A stretch of 64,000 nt of DNA from Candidatus Anammoxibacter sp. (GTDB lineage: Bacteria > Planctomycetota > Brocadiia > Brocadiales > Anammoxibacteraceae), in the NCBI GenBank assembly GCA_021777105.1, contig JAIQZQ010000085.1, forward strand, positions 1 through 64,000. The letters are read 5' to 3'. The notes beneath the pieces were generated by a model. The model saw nothing but the letters and a program-made list of their open reading frames with translations, did no database searches and was not told the DNA's origin. Positions 53,062 to 60,546 of this stretch are shown here, one piece after another (positions within the stretch are counted from its first letter, which is position 1; each line of letters starts with the position of its first letter). The position numbers and the translations under genes were made by a program.

Positions 53062-54045
53062 ATGGATAAATCATTAAAAACTAATATAATCACTGAAGAA
53101 GATTTAAAGTACCGGGAACTTTTATCAAAACGGTTTGAAACTTCATATGAGCCTTTGTATGAATGTTATTTAGGAGCTCAACTCAAAAGAACTGATGTGT
53201 CGTTGCTTTTCCTGAATGTAATAAACAGGCAAACTCCGTTTAAATTAAATCAAGATGATTCAGCTACTAATGAGTTAGGGAATGAAATATGGCAAAAGAT
53301 AGATTCTTTTTTCAAACAGTGGCGAACCGGTTCATCACAAACATGGAAATATTGGATAAATTATGTTTGGATGGAGTTTGACAATGACGAGACTTCGCCT
53401 GATAATGCTATTCCGAATCTGTTCGTTAGCACGGCCGGCGGCAAAATCGAGGATATTGAACAAATTCCAAAGAACATGCGCGCAAAGCATTCTTTAGACG
53501 TTACAAACGAAGCTTTAAAATATCTTGTGCCTGGGCAGTTGCCGGCCGGTATAAAAAACAGGTTGCTGGATGCTTTTTCATTTTTGCCGGAAGGAGCGCA
53601 CGTTGGAGACGTGGGCATTATGTTTCCCAGAAATCCTCACCAACTAAAACTTGTAATAAGAGATATAGGAGTTGACCATACCGCGCATTATCTGAATAAA
53701 CTGGGATTAGAGAAGAATTATGCGGAAACGATTGTTCAGTTTTGTAAATCATGTTCAGATTTTTACGATATGTTTCGTTTAAGTATTGATATAGGAGTTG
53801 AATCTATTTCCACTAGGGTAGGCATTGAGTTTTTTGTTAGCGAAGGCTTAAAATTTAAAGAAAAATGGGGTTTGTTTTTAAGTTGTCTTGTAGACAATGA
53901 TCTTTGCGTTCAGGATAAAAAAAACGCTATATTACAATTCATGGAAACAGAAAATAGCGATGAAACTCTAAGCCATGCAAAAGTAGTTTTCATGCCGGGA
54001 AAAAGTTTTGAGGCAAAAGCTTATCTTTATAATTTACAGGATTAG
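53062..54045 (+). CDS. Unrecognised protein of tailoring-type cluster
   Basis: 327 residues from the ATG at 53062 (TGGAG six to seven bases upstream; a TTG 12 bases earlier is less likely). It is soluble, with a conserved-looking core: LFVSTAGGKIEDI, GDVGIMFPRNPHQLKLVIRD, MFRLSIDIGVESISTRVGIEFF. The DIG...GIEF pattern resembles uncharacterised proteins I associate with bacterial natural-product clusters, but I cannot name the family. It is followed after 5 bp by a sulfotransferase and then a radical SAM gene. Confidence 0.65.
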   Translation: MDKSLKTNIITEEDLKYRELLSKRFETSYEPLYECYLGAQLKRTDVSLLFLNVINRQTPFKLNQDDSATNELGNEIWQKIDSFFKQWRTGSSQTWKYWINYVWMEFDNDETSPDNAIPNLFVSTAGGKIEDIEQIPKNMRAKHSLDVTNEALKYLVPGQLPAGIKNRLLDAFSFLPEGAHVGDVGIMFPRNPHQLKLVIRDIGVDHTAHYLNKLGLEKNYAETIVQFCKSCSDFYDMFRLSIDIGVESISTRVGIEFFVSEGLKFKEKWGLFLSCLVDNDLCVQDKKNAILQFMETENSDETLSHAKVVFMPGKSFEAKAYLYNLQD

Positions 54046-54050
54046 TATGT

Positions 54051-54947
54051 ATGCGCAAGACATTAATCCATATAGGTTATCCAAAAGCCGGATCAACATT
54101 TTTGCAAAACTGGCTTTTCGCGCATCCTTATATTAGATTTAAGCACAATGCGGTTGCCGGTTTTGAGAACATAAAGGAAATATGTGAATTCAGCTGCGAT
54201 AATGATCCTTCATCTTTTAAATACTTTGCCGTGAGCAGTGAAATGCTTAGCGTCTGGTTTAAACTTGACGGCATAGGCATTAATCCCATCCTTTTTGACA
54301 TTAAACAATATCAAAAAAATGTCTCCTGCCTGCTGCGGCAGATTCTTCCTGATAGCAAATTGCTTATTGTCACAAGGGGTTATGAAGAGACTTTAAAATC
54401 TTTTTATTCGGAATATATAAAATACGGAGGTCATTATAATTTCGATGAATATTTAAAAGTTTTTGGGCCAATGTTTGAAGAGTATTTAGATTACAACTAC
54501 ATCATCAGGCTTTATGAAGACAATTTTAAAAAACAGAATCTATTGGTTGCGCCTTTTGAGATGTTGCGTGACGAACCATTGAAGTTTATTCAGCAGGTTG
54601 AAAATTTTCTGGAACTGGACCATTTTAAATATGATTATCATAAAGCGGCAAATATTTCGTTAACAGATGATATGCTTTGCTCATACAGAATATTGTCTAA
54701 CATCGCGCTGAAAATATGTAAAATATTTCCGGCGAATATAGGGAATAAATTGTTTAAATTATACAGCGCGGGATTATTGTTTAAATGTTTTGATTTTATA
54801 GCGGTTTGCATCTCAATGACAACCGGGCGCTTAAAAGCCGGCAAGGCGGCGCCTGATCATATGTTGGATACTTTTAAGGGAAAAGGTACAATGCTACGAA
54901 ATTATAACGCCTATCAACCATACCTTGACAAATACCTTTGTAAATAA
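54051..54947 (+). CDS. Sulfotransferase family protein
   Basis: 298 residues. The PAPS 5'-phosphosulfate loop is IGYPKAGSTFLQNWL at the N-terminus, and the 3'-phosphate site fits LLIVTRGYEETLKSFYSEY near residue 105. These are the two signature sites of PAPS-dependent sulfotransferases. It would put a sulfate on a small molecule, sugar or peptide. It starts 5 bp after the 327-residue gene and ends 19 bp before the likely radical SAM start, so the three form an operon. Confidence 0.83.
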   Translation: MRKTLIHIGYPKAGSTFLQNWLFAHPYIRFKHNAVAGFENIKEICEFSCDNDPSSFKYFAVSSEMLSVWFKLDGIGINPILFDIKQYQKNVSCLLRQILPDSKLLIVTRGYEETLKSFYSEYIKYGGHYNFDEYLKVFGPMFEEYLDYNYIIRLYEDNFKKQNLLVAPFEMLRDEPLKFIQQVENFLELDHFKYDYHKAANISLTDDMLCSYRILSNIALKICKIFPANIGNKLFKLYSAGLLFKCFDFIAVCISMTTGRLKAGKAAPDHMLDTFKGKGTMLRNYNAYQPYLDKYLCK

Positions 54948-54966
54948 CACTAAACAATTATTTAGC

Positions 54967-56301
54967 ATGAATAAAAAAAAACTATTTCTGTTTGTCTATT
55001 TAGCTGCAGCTCCCGGTTATACAAACGCGGGATTTGGCATCGCTTATTTAGCGCCTATTATAAGAAAACGCTCATATGATGTTGAAACTCTCTCAATAAC
55101 ATATGATATGGATGAAGCTGAATTCAAAGATAAAATATTAAAATTAAATCCTTCAATAATAGGTTTCTCCGCGACATCTCCACAGTTTAGATATTTAAAG
55201 AAATATTCATCCGTTGCCGGGCAATTTAAAGAAATATTGCAGATATGCGGCGGAGCTCTCCCTACTCTTGATCCTTACACCGTGTTGCGTGAAACTCAGG
55301 TTAATGGCGTGGTAGTTGGCGAAGGAGAAAAACCTGTTGATCAATTATTATGCAATATAGAAAACAGCAAAGACATTTTAGATACTGAAGGGTTTTACTG
55401 GAATGTTAACGGAACGGTTAAGACAAACCCAATACCCCCTTTTATACCGGATATTTCACAACTGGATTTTCCCGACCTTTCAATATTTGAAGATTGGATG
55501 GTCTGCAACTGCAATAATGAACTGGAGGTGATGTTGAGCCGTGGGTGTCCTTATGAATGCAATTATTGTTCAAACAAAGCCCTTAAAAACACATATCCAT
55601 CCGCTAATGGCTATTTTAGAACGCCTTCAGTTGAATATGCTTTAGAGTTGTTGGAACGGCTGCTTTATAAACATTCAAAAAACGCTAAAAATATCGCTTT
55701 TGTTGATGATCTTTTAATCGCCAATAAAAAATGGTTTGCTGATTTTGCTAATGAATATAACAAAAGGATTAAATTGCCGTACCGCTTAAACGTTAAACCT
55801 GAATGCGTGACAAAGGAAATTGCGGAGATCTTAAAAGAGAGCGGTTGCTATTTAACTATGATTGGTCTTGAAAGCGGAAACGAACAGTTGCGAAAAAATT
55901 TGTTGAACAGAAAGTACAGTAATGATCTGTTCTATGAAAAATGCAAAATAATAAAAGACGCAGGGCTATTACTGTTTACGTTTAATATTGTTGGTTGGCC
56001 TTTTGAGACAAAGGGAAACATGGAAGAAACGTTGGAAATGAACAAAAAAATTGAGGCAGACACCGGTGTTTGCGCTTTTTTCTATCCTTTTAGAGGAACC
56101 GAACTTTACAAACTGTGTGAACGTGAAAATCTGCTTGTTGAAGAATACGCTAAAACTAACTATAACACGGATCCAAATATTAGATTAACAAATGTAAGCG
56201 AACATGAATGCAATGAAATGCAACAAAAGATACAATCGTTCTTGACAAGCGGCAAATCCACAGACGGCTTTAATTTTAGCCATGAGTGTTTATGTGTTTA
56301 G
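54967..56301 (+). CDS. B12-binding-type radical SAM protein
   Basis: 444 residues from the ATG at 54967; an upstream ATG at 54925 would overlap the sulfotransferase. An N-terminal Rossmann-like part (ILKLNPSIIGFSATSPQ, ICGGALPTLDP, VVVGEGEKPV) matches cobalamin-binding radical SAM proteins. The cluster cysteines lie in SRGCPYECNYCSN near residue 190. GLESGNEQLRKNLLNRK and FNIVGWPFET are typical of this large family. Such enzymes often methylate or rearrange unreactive carbons. It ends convergent to, and overlaps by 12 bp, the acyltransferase gene. Confidence 0.85.
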   Translation: MNKKKLFLFVYLAAAPGYTNAGFGIAYLAPIIRKRSYDVETLSITYDMDEAEFKDKILKLNPSIIGFSATSPQFRYLKKYSSVAGQFKEILQICGGALPTLDPYTVLRETQVNGVVVGEGEKPVDQLLCNIENSKDILDTEGFYWNVNGTVKTNPIPPFIPDISQLDFPDLSIFEDWMVCNCNNELEVMLSRGCPYECNYCSNKALKNTYPSANGYFRTPSVEYALELLERLLYKHSKNAKNIAFVDDLLIANKKWFADFANEYNKRIKLPYRLNVKPECVTKEIAEILKESGCYLTMIGLESGNEQLRKNLLNRKYSNDLFYEKCKIIKDAGLLLFTFNIVGWPFETKGNMEETLEMNKKIEADTGVCAFFYPFRGTELYKLCERENLLVEEYAKTNYNTDPNIRLTNVSEHECNEMQQKIQSFLTSGKSTDGFNFSHECLCV

Positions 56302-57069
56302 TCCGTGCCCACTTTCAATCATCCTCTTTAGCCTTTTTATAAATCTTATTGCCGGGCCTCCATCCACTATTTCATGATCAAAACTAATAGTGATGCATAA
56401 ATGTTTGCGAGATTCTAAACTACCGTCTACTATTTTTGGACACTCTTTGACGCCGCCAATGAGAATGCTAAGAGAGCTGTCAGGCGTCCCTAATCCCCAA
56501 AAACCTCCGTGCATAAACTTGCCGACTGAGCTAACCGCCACCGTGCCTTGGTTTTTTTTTATTAAATGCGGATTACCGCCAACAATCTTATAAATAATAT
56601 TCCTTATAAACCTCGGCACAAACAAAAACCAATGGATAGTTTTTAACTTTCCTTCGTCTGTTGGGGCTGTTTGCGCGTTAATTATCTCGTCGTGAATTTC
56701 AACTACGTTTTTTTTGTTTGCGCTCCTTATAATATAGTCAAGCGGATATTTATCTCCGTTAACATCAATCTCTATCATCGTGCATATATCGACATCATCA
56801 AACAAAACAAGTTGATTGCGCCTGTTTCTGTATGCATGCATATGCTTGTGCTTATCTACCGCTTGCCCAAGACAAGAAATTATAAACGCGGTTAAAGAGG
56901 GCGGTGATCCTGTTTTGCCTCGGAGGCTGCGAAGACATTGACGCGCGGTTGTAATATCAGCCTCCAACAAAACATGCGCCATATGTTTTTTGCCGGCCAG
57001 CCGCAGGCCGTCTATTATCTGTTCCCGTATTCTTGGAAAAGGAATAACCGTATACTCATTCTGGTTCAT
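56290..57069 (-). CDS. Stand-alone E2-type acyltransferase catalytic domain
   Basis: 259 residues. It resembles the catalytic domain of 2-oxoacid dehydrogenase E2 enzymes and chloramphenicol acetyltransferase: the active-site motif is FDHEIVDGGPAIRFI (HxxxDG), near the C-terminus, and VAVSSVGKF precedes it. There is no lipoyl or peripheral-subunit-binding domain, so it is not a dehydrogenase core. It probably moves an acyl group from CoA to another acceptor. It is transcribed towards the radical SAM gene. Confidence 0.78.
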   Translation of the reverse strand: MNQNEYTVIPFPRIREQIIDGLRLAGKKHMAHVLLEADITTARQCLRSLRGKTGSPPSLTAFIISCLGQAVDKHKHMHAYRNRRNQLVLFDDVDICTMIEIDVNGDKYPLDYIIRSANKKNVVEIHDEIINAQTAPTDEGKLKTIHWFLFVPRFIRNIIYKIVGGNPHLIKKNQGTVAVSSVGKFMHGGFWGLGTPDSSLSILIGGVKECPKIVDGSLESRKHLCITISFDHEIVDGGPAIRFIKRLKRMIESGHGLNT

Positions 57070-57402
57070 TGGCTCTATTTTGAAATGCGAATAAATTTGT
57101 AGACTGTTAATATTATGATTTGGAAAACTACATTGGCAAGACTCTGGAACTAAGTTGCTAAAGTTTAGCGATTTGTATACAGGTTGTCTATAAAAAACTT
57201 AGCGCCGGCAGAGCCATTGCGCTGTGGGGGTAAACTAAGGCAATCTTATGTTGTAATTGCAGGTAACTATGCGTTGAAATGTCATGTTTTTAGATATGAA
57301 GTAATGTTTTTACTTTGCGTTTTCACTTACTCTTAAAACTACCCATATTACCATTCAATCAGGTTAAACTACCCGATTAGTTAAAATATTTTTAGCCTCT
57401 AA

Positions 57403-57636
57403 ACCTCAAAAATCCAAGGGGAATTAGCATTTTGCCCTTATGAAGGAGATGATATTTACGCATTCAAACCACAACCTGATCGTTTTCTATGTTTTTTCTA
57501 CACCGGCAAAAAGATTATTGTAACCAATGGTTTTCGGAAGAAAACTCAAAAACTTCCTGCGTCCGAGAAGAACAAAGCTCTTAGAGCTAAGCAGGATTAC
57601 CAAAAACAAATTGAGGAGGAATCATACTATGAGTAA
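57403..57636 (+). pseudogene. HigB/Gp49-like toxin, N-terminally truncated
   Basis: The open frame from 57403 encodes about 77 residues whose end matches the Gp49-like (HigB/RelE-fold) family: IYAFKPQPDRFLCFF, IIVTNGFRKKTQKLP, and a lysine-rich tail. Intact members are about 110 residues. The first third is missing and no start codon is seen before the conserved part; a stop lies at 57400. The stop overlaps the antitoxin start, as in working modules, so this is a decayed toxin gene. Confidence 0.72.
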
Positions 57637-57928
57637 AAAATCATTGTCTACTTATGATAGAATTATGCAGGATCCAAAAAGACGCAATTCCTTTGAGAAG
57701 GAATATAAAGAATTTGTTCTCTCAGAACTTCTTCTTGCATTGATGGAAAATGACGCAAAATCAGTGCGTAAACTAGCAAAAGAGGCAGGGCTTTCTCCTA
57801 CTGCTATTCAGGATATACGGTCGGGCAAGCAAAAAGATATTCGGCTTACTAAATTTCTAAATATCGCGCGCGCTTTCTGATATCATCTTATCTTAGAGAA
57901 AGACGGTAAACGCATAGCTATAGGCTAG
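57629..57928 (+). pseudogene. HigA-like XRE antitoxin with in-frame stop
   Basis: From the ATG at 57629 (GAGGAGGA upstream) 83 residues are read, with a helix-turn-helix region (SVRKLAKEAGLSPTAIQDIRSGK). A TGA at 57878-57880 interrupts ARAF-YHLILEKDGKRIAIG; the frame continues in perfect register to TAG at 57926. Family members have ALGY at this point, so TGA has probably replaced a GGA glycine codon. The truncated protein may still fold and bind DNA. Other genes here use TGA as a true stop, so recoding is not supported. Confidence 0.75.
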
Positions 57929-57950
57929 AATTAAACCACGGCAAACAGTA

Positions 57951-58047
57951 GCGTGTTTTCGCATGACAATTCACACCTCTCTAAATCCCCTCTAAAAAGA
58001 GTCGTAGACGCCTTAGCGGACGGGGTGTGTAAAAAGACGCAGAATAG
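57951..58047. repeat. Dispersed repeat family B, copy 2
   Basis: About 97 bp from GCGTGTTTTC to GCAGAATAG, roughly three quarters identical to 5287-5378 with small gaps, including CTCTAAAAAGAG and GGCGGA/GCGGACGGGGTGT. It lies directly between the two antitoxin genes. Confidence 0.7.
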
Positions 58048-58124
58048 TTGCGTTTGGTTTATAATTTCATAACGTTTGGGCCAAAAATCGCATTATTATT
58101 GGCCTGGCTCCAAGGAGATTTATT

Positions 58125-58409
58125 ATGAGCAGAATGCACAACCCTCCACATCCAGGAGAAATATTATTAGGGCTATATATTGAACCGGCGGGACTCAACA
58201 TTTCGAATGTAGCAGAAAATATAGGAGTTGACCGTAAAACTCTTTCCCGCATAGTCAATGCCCGGGCGTCAATTACAGTTGATATGGCCTTAAGACTTGG
58301 CAAAGCCTTTGACACAATCCCTGAATTATGGCTCAATTCCCAGCAATCTTACGACCTGTGGCATGCAAGGCAGAATAAAAGTGGACACCTCAAAAATAAT
58401 AAAGATTAA
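58125..58409 (+). CDS. HigA-family antitoxin, no visible toxin partner
   Basis: 94 residues with the typical addiction-module start HPGEILLGLYIEPAGLNISNV, a helix-turn-helix (VAENIGVDRKTLSRIVNARAS) and the family end FDTIPELWLNSQQSYDLW. CAAGGAG lies upstream. HigA-type proteins bind their own promoter and neutralise a HigB RNase. No HigB gene lies on either side; the 5' side is repeat family B. It is an orphan or has lost its toxin. Confidence 0.88.
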   Translation: MSRMHNPPHPGEILLGLYIEPAGLNISNVAENIGVDRKTLSRIVNARASITVDMALRLGKAFDTIPELWLNSQQSYDLWHARQNKSGHLKNNKD

Positions 58410-58459
58410 ACTCAATAAGAATAGAGCCAAAAAAACAGCGCATATTTAGCGAAAACGAT

Positions 58460-58560
58460 TTTGACCTATAATCCCGCTGCCCGTAAAATACCTTGTCCAG
58501 CCGCAACCTGTCCATGGTTGTAAACTTTTTGTCAACAAACAAGATCTGCCCCCGGTTTTT
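58460..58560. repeat. Dispersed repeat family D, short copy
   Basis: Matches the ends of the element at 60101-60321: CCGTAAAATACCTTG, GTCCATGGTTGTAAA, then CAAACAAGATCTGCCCCCGG. The middle, about 100 bp in the other copy, is absent here. It sits in a 490-bp gap without a gene. Confidence 0.62.
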
Positions 58561-58898
58561 CTCAAATATAAAATAGAATAAGCCAAAGTTCATGCTATAA
58601 TATATTAATTATTATACGTTATCCTTTTTAGATATGATAGTGGAGGCAAATGGCAATATGTCAGGGACTACTAACGGAGGATGACCAATACTTATGATAG
58701 TTGCGCTTACGGTTCGGCTCAATTAGATCATACAAATCTTGCCTAAATTTGCGATTTGGGGCGCTTTATTTTTACAGCTTCCTTAATATAACAGGCTTTT
58801 GGTAATAATCTTTATATTGTCTACTTTTGCATTAAGCGGTTAAACTGATTTTAGATTAGACGGCAAAGCGTTATTACAAAATTTAGAAGGTCTAATCT

Positions 58899-59204
58899 AT
58901 GCGTAAAGAATACTTTATAAAACTATCAGAGGACACAAAAGTTTACGTATTTATTATTACGAAAAAAGGAAGGGTTACTGATTTTGTGGCTAAACTTATG
59001 TCATTTTGCAAAAGGGAATGGCATGAAATTCTTAGATATGATAGTGGTCACGGCTGTCCACATAAAGATATTCTTGACCAAAACAAAAAGGTAAAGAGAA
59101 AAGTATGGTATGAATTTATTGATAATGATCAAGCTTTAACAATGGCAATATTAGATTTAAAGGAAAATTATGAATTTTATATAGAAAGGTATAAAAATGG
59201 ATAA
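58899..59204 (+). CDS. DUF7718-like small protein
   Basis: 101 residues. The central EILRYDSGHGCPHKDIL segment is the feature I associate with the DUF7718 family. AAGGT precedes the ATG. The last eight bases overlap the next gene, so the two are translationally coupled. Function unknown; small coupled pairs of this kind in such islands are often toxin-antitoxin candidates, but nothing here proves it. Confidence 0.6.
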   Translation: MRKEYFIKLSEDTKVYVFIITKKGRVTDFVAKLMSFCKREWHEILRYDSGHGCPHKDILDQNKKVKRKVWYEFIDNDQALTMAILDLKENYEFYIERYKNG

Positions 59205-59412
59205 AAGAAATTCAAAAGAACTGGATATAAAAAAATTCTTAAAAAAGGAAGGTTTCGTAGAAGTAAAGGAAACAGATAAACAGACCGAATGGTATAAAGT
59301 GGCGTCTCAACGTCCTGTATGTTTTAAAAATGATCTAAATGATATTACTCGTAAACCACAAGAGCCGGCAGACGGCAAATCAACCCTTGCCGGCGTTCCC
59401 CAAACGCATTAA
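59197..59412 (+). CDS. Small protein coupled to DUF7718-like gene
   Basis: 71 residues, lysine-rich N-terminal half (KELDIKKFLKKEGFVEVKE). The last 25 residues are encoded by a GCCGGCA...TGCCGGC dyad region and read like non-protein sequence, so the true gene may have been truncated and extended by a repeat. It overlaps the previous gene by eight bases. Confidence 0.5.
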   Translation: MDKRNSKELDIKKFLKKEGFVEVKETDKQTEWYKVASQRPVCFKNDLNDITRKPQEPADGKSTLAGVPQTH

Positions 59413-59594
59413 GAGGCCGGAAAGAAATAAGCAAAGCAAGCTCTCCCAACCTCGAAATCCTGGGCATATCTAACCCTCCTTATAGTAGTGATTTAAGATA
59501 TAAAAATACAATCTAATAAACCTGCAAGATTAGCGGTCAAAAGTCATACAGATCTTCTACCCCTTTAAATATATTCCACCCGCATTTGAAAATC

Positions 59595-59650
59595 TCACGC
59601 AGACAGCCTCCCCTCTAAAAAGAGGGGAACGAGGGGTGTGTAAAAACAAT
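59595..59650. repeat. Dispersed repeat family B, partial copy 3
   Basis: CCCCTCTAAAAAGAGGGGAACGAGGGGTGTGTAAAAA matches the middle and right part of family B copies 1 and 2. CCCCTCT-AAAA-AGAGGGG is a perfect hairpin. Confidence 0.6.
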
Positions 59651-59808
59651 CCAGGAAGACGCGTTAAATGGGGCACATGCTTTCATTTCGCTAATTTGAC
59701 AGCCGCTTAAATGAATAAACCCCGTACAAACCTTTCACTTTATTTGGTTTTTTACGCTTCCCGGTTCCAAAATTTCCCTTAATGAAAACTTAAGCAGCTT
59801 GGCTGCTT

Positions 59809-59992
59809 TAGGCAGTGTCCATAGATTAATTGGATTTTTACACTCCTGATTGTCTCAACTTTGAAGCAATCTTCAATCGGCGCATCCTCAACGCGGCTCA
59901 GGCCGCGCTTCCGGTGAGCCTCAATCAGCTTGTCCAAATTTGAACTAATTTGAAGCGTAAAGAATACCAATTAATTTATGGACACTGCCTTA
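59809..59992. mobile_element. Miniature inverted-repeat element (MITE-like), ~184 bp
   Basis: TAGGCAGTGTCCATAGATTAATTGG at the left end (59809-59841) is repeated inverted at the right (59957-59991, ending GGACACTGCCTTA), about 33-35 bp with a few mismatches. The interior is non-coding, but in one frame it reads LPVSLNQLV-I...LKRKEYQLIYG, close to the reading of the half-copy at 30930-31044, so both derive from one coding ancestor. No transposase is present. Confidence 0.68.
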
Positions 59993-60024
59993 GTGGGAAT
60001 TATGCCTTGAAGGCGACATGAAAA

Positions 60025-60073
60025 CTGAGCGGCTTGTTTGCTCTAGTGAGAATTATCCTCGAAGGAGGAAACA
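60025..60073. repeat. Dispersed repeat family C, copy 2
   Basis: GAGAATTATCCTCGAAGGAGGAAAC, with preceding GCGGCTTGTTTGCTCTAG, matches 41513-41561 (GATCAGCTCGTCTGCCCTGG and the same core). Confidence 0.55.
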
Positions 60074-60100
60074 TTTCATAGTAATCATTCACAAACGACT

Positions 60101-60321
60101 TTGTCCCTATTATCCCGTTGTCCGTAAAATACCTTGCACTGAGTCGCAGCCTGTCAATGGTTGTAAATTCATAATTCTTGTTTCTTGCCCCAGACTATTA
60201 TTTTTTCATTATCCGAAAATAGGGGAGTCGGCCTTCCAAACCAAATATCATAATGCCGTCAATGGGAGATTTGGCCCCTTTTGGAGTCGTCAAGAAACAA
60301 GAACTGACCCCCGGTTTTCCC
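60101..60321. repeat. Dispersed repeat family D, long copy
   Basis: Starts TTGTCCCTATTATCCCG and CCGTAAAATACCTTG, ends CTGACCCCCGGTTTT. Inside, TTCTTGTTTCTTG (60175-60187) and CAAGAAACAAGAA (60291-60303) are perfect 13-bp inverted copies about 100 bp apart. The ORF that runs through it is not a gene. GGGGTCAG-type ends recall REP/RAYT-associated elements. Confidence 0.65.
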
Positions 60322-60546
60322 TCAATTTAGGTAAAACTTTTTTTATATTGCATAAGTTTCAAATACATATCTATTTTCTTTAATTGTCAAAACAGTTAAG
60401 AACGACTATAATTACTGCCTGTTTCTCATGCTCAAAGAGCAAAGGTAATCGATATTGGGAAAGCTTTAACCTCCTTTTTTAAGGATTTATTTATGTAGTG
60501 TAAGCGCGTCCTCGCGCTGTATGCATCCGGAAATATCAAAAACGAT

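Noticed and set aside
57629-57928. Genome-wide UGA recoding to glycine
   Set aside because: Other genes here, such as leuC, end at TGA where the protein end is clear, so the antitoxin TGA is better explained as a nonsense mutation.
60018-60383. 121-codon plus-strand ORF before the TIR gene
   Set aside because: It runs through repeat families C and D and changes composition along its length.
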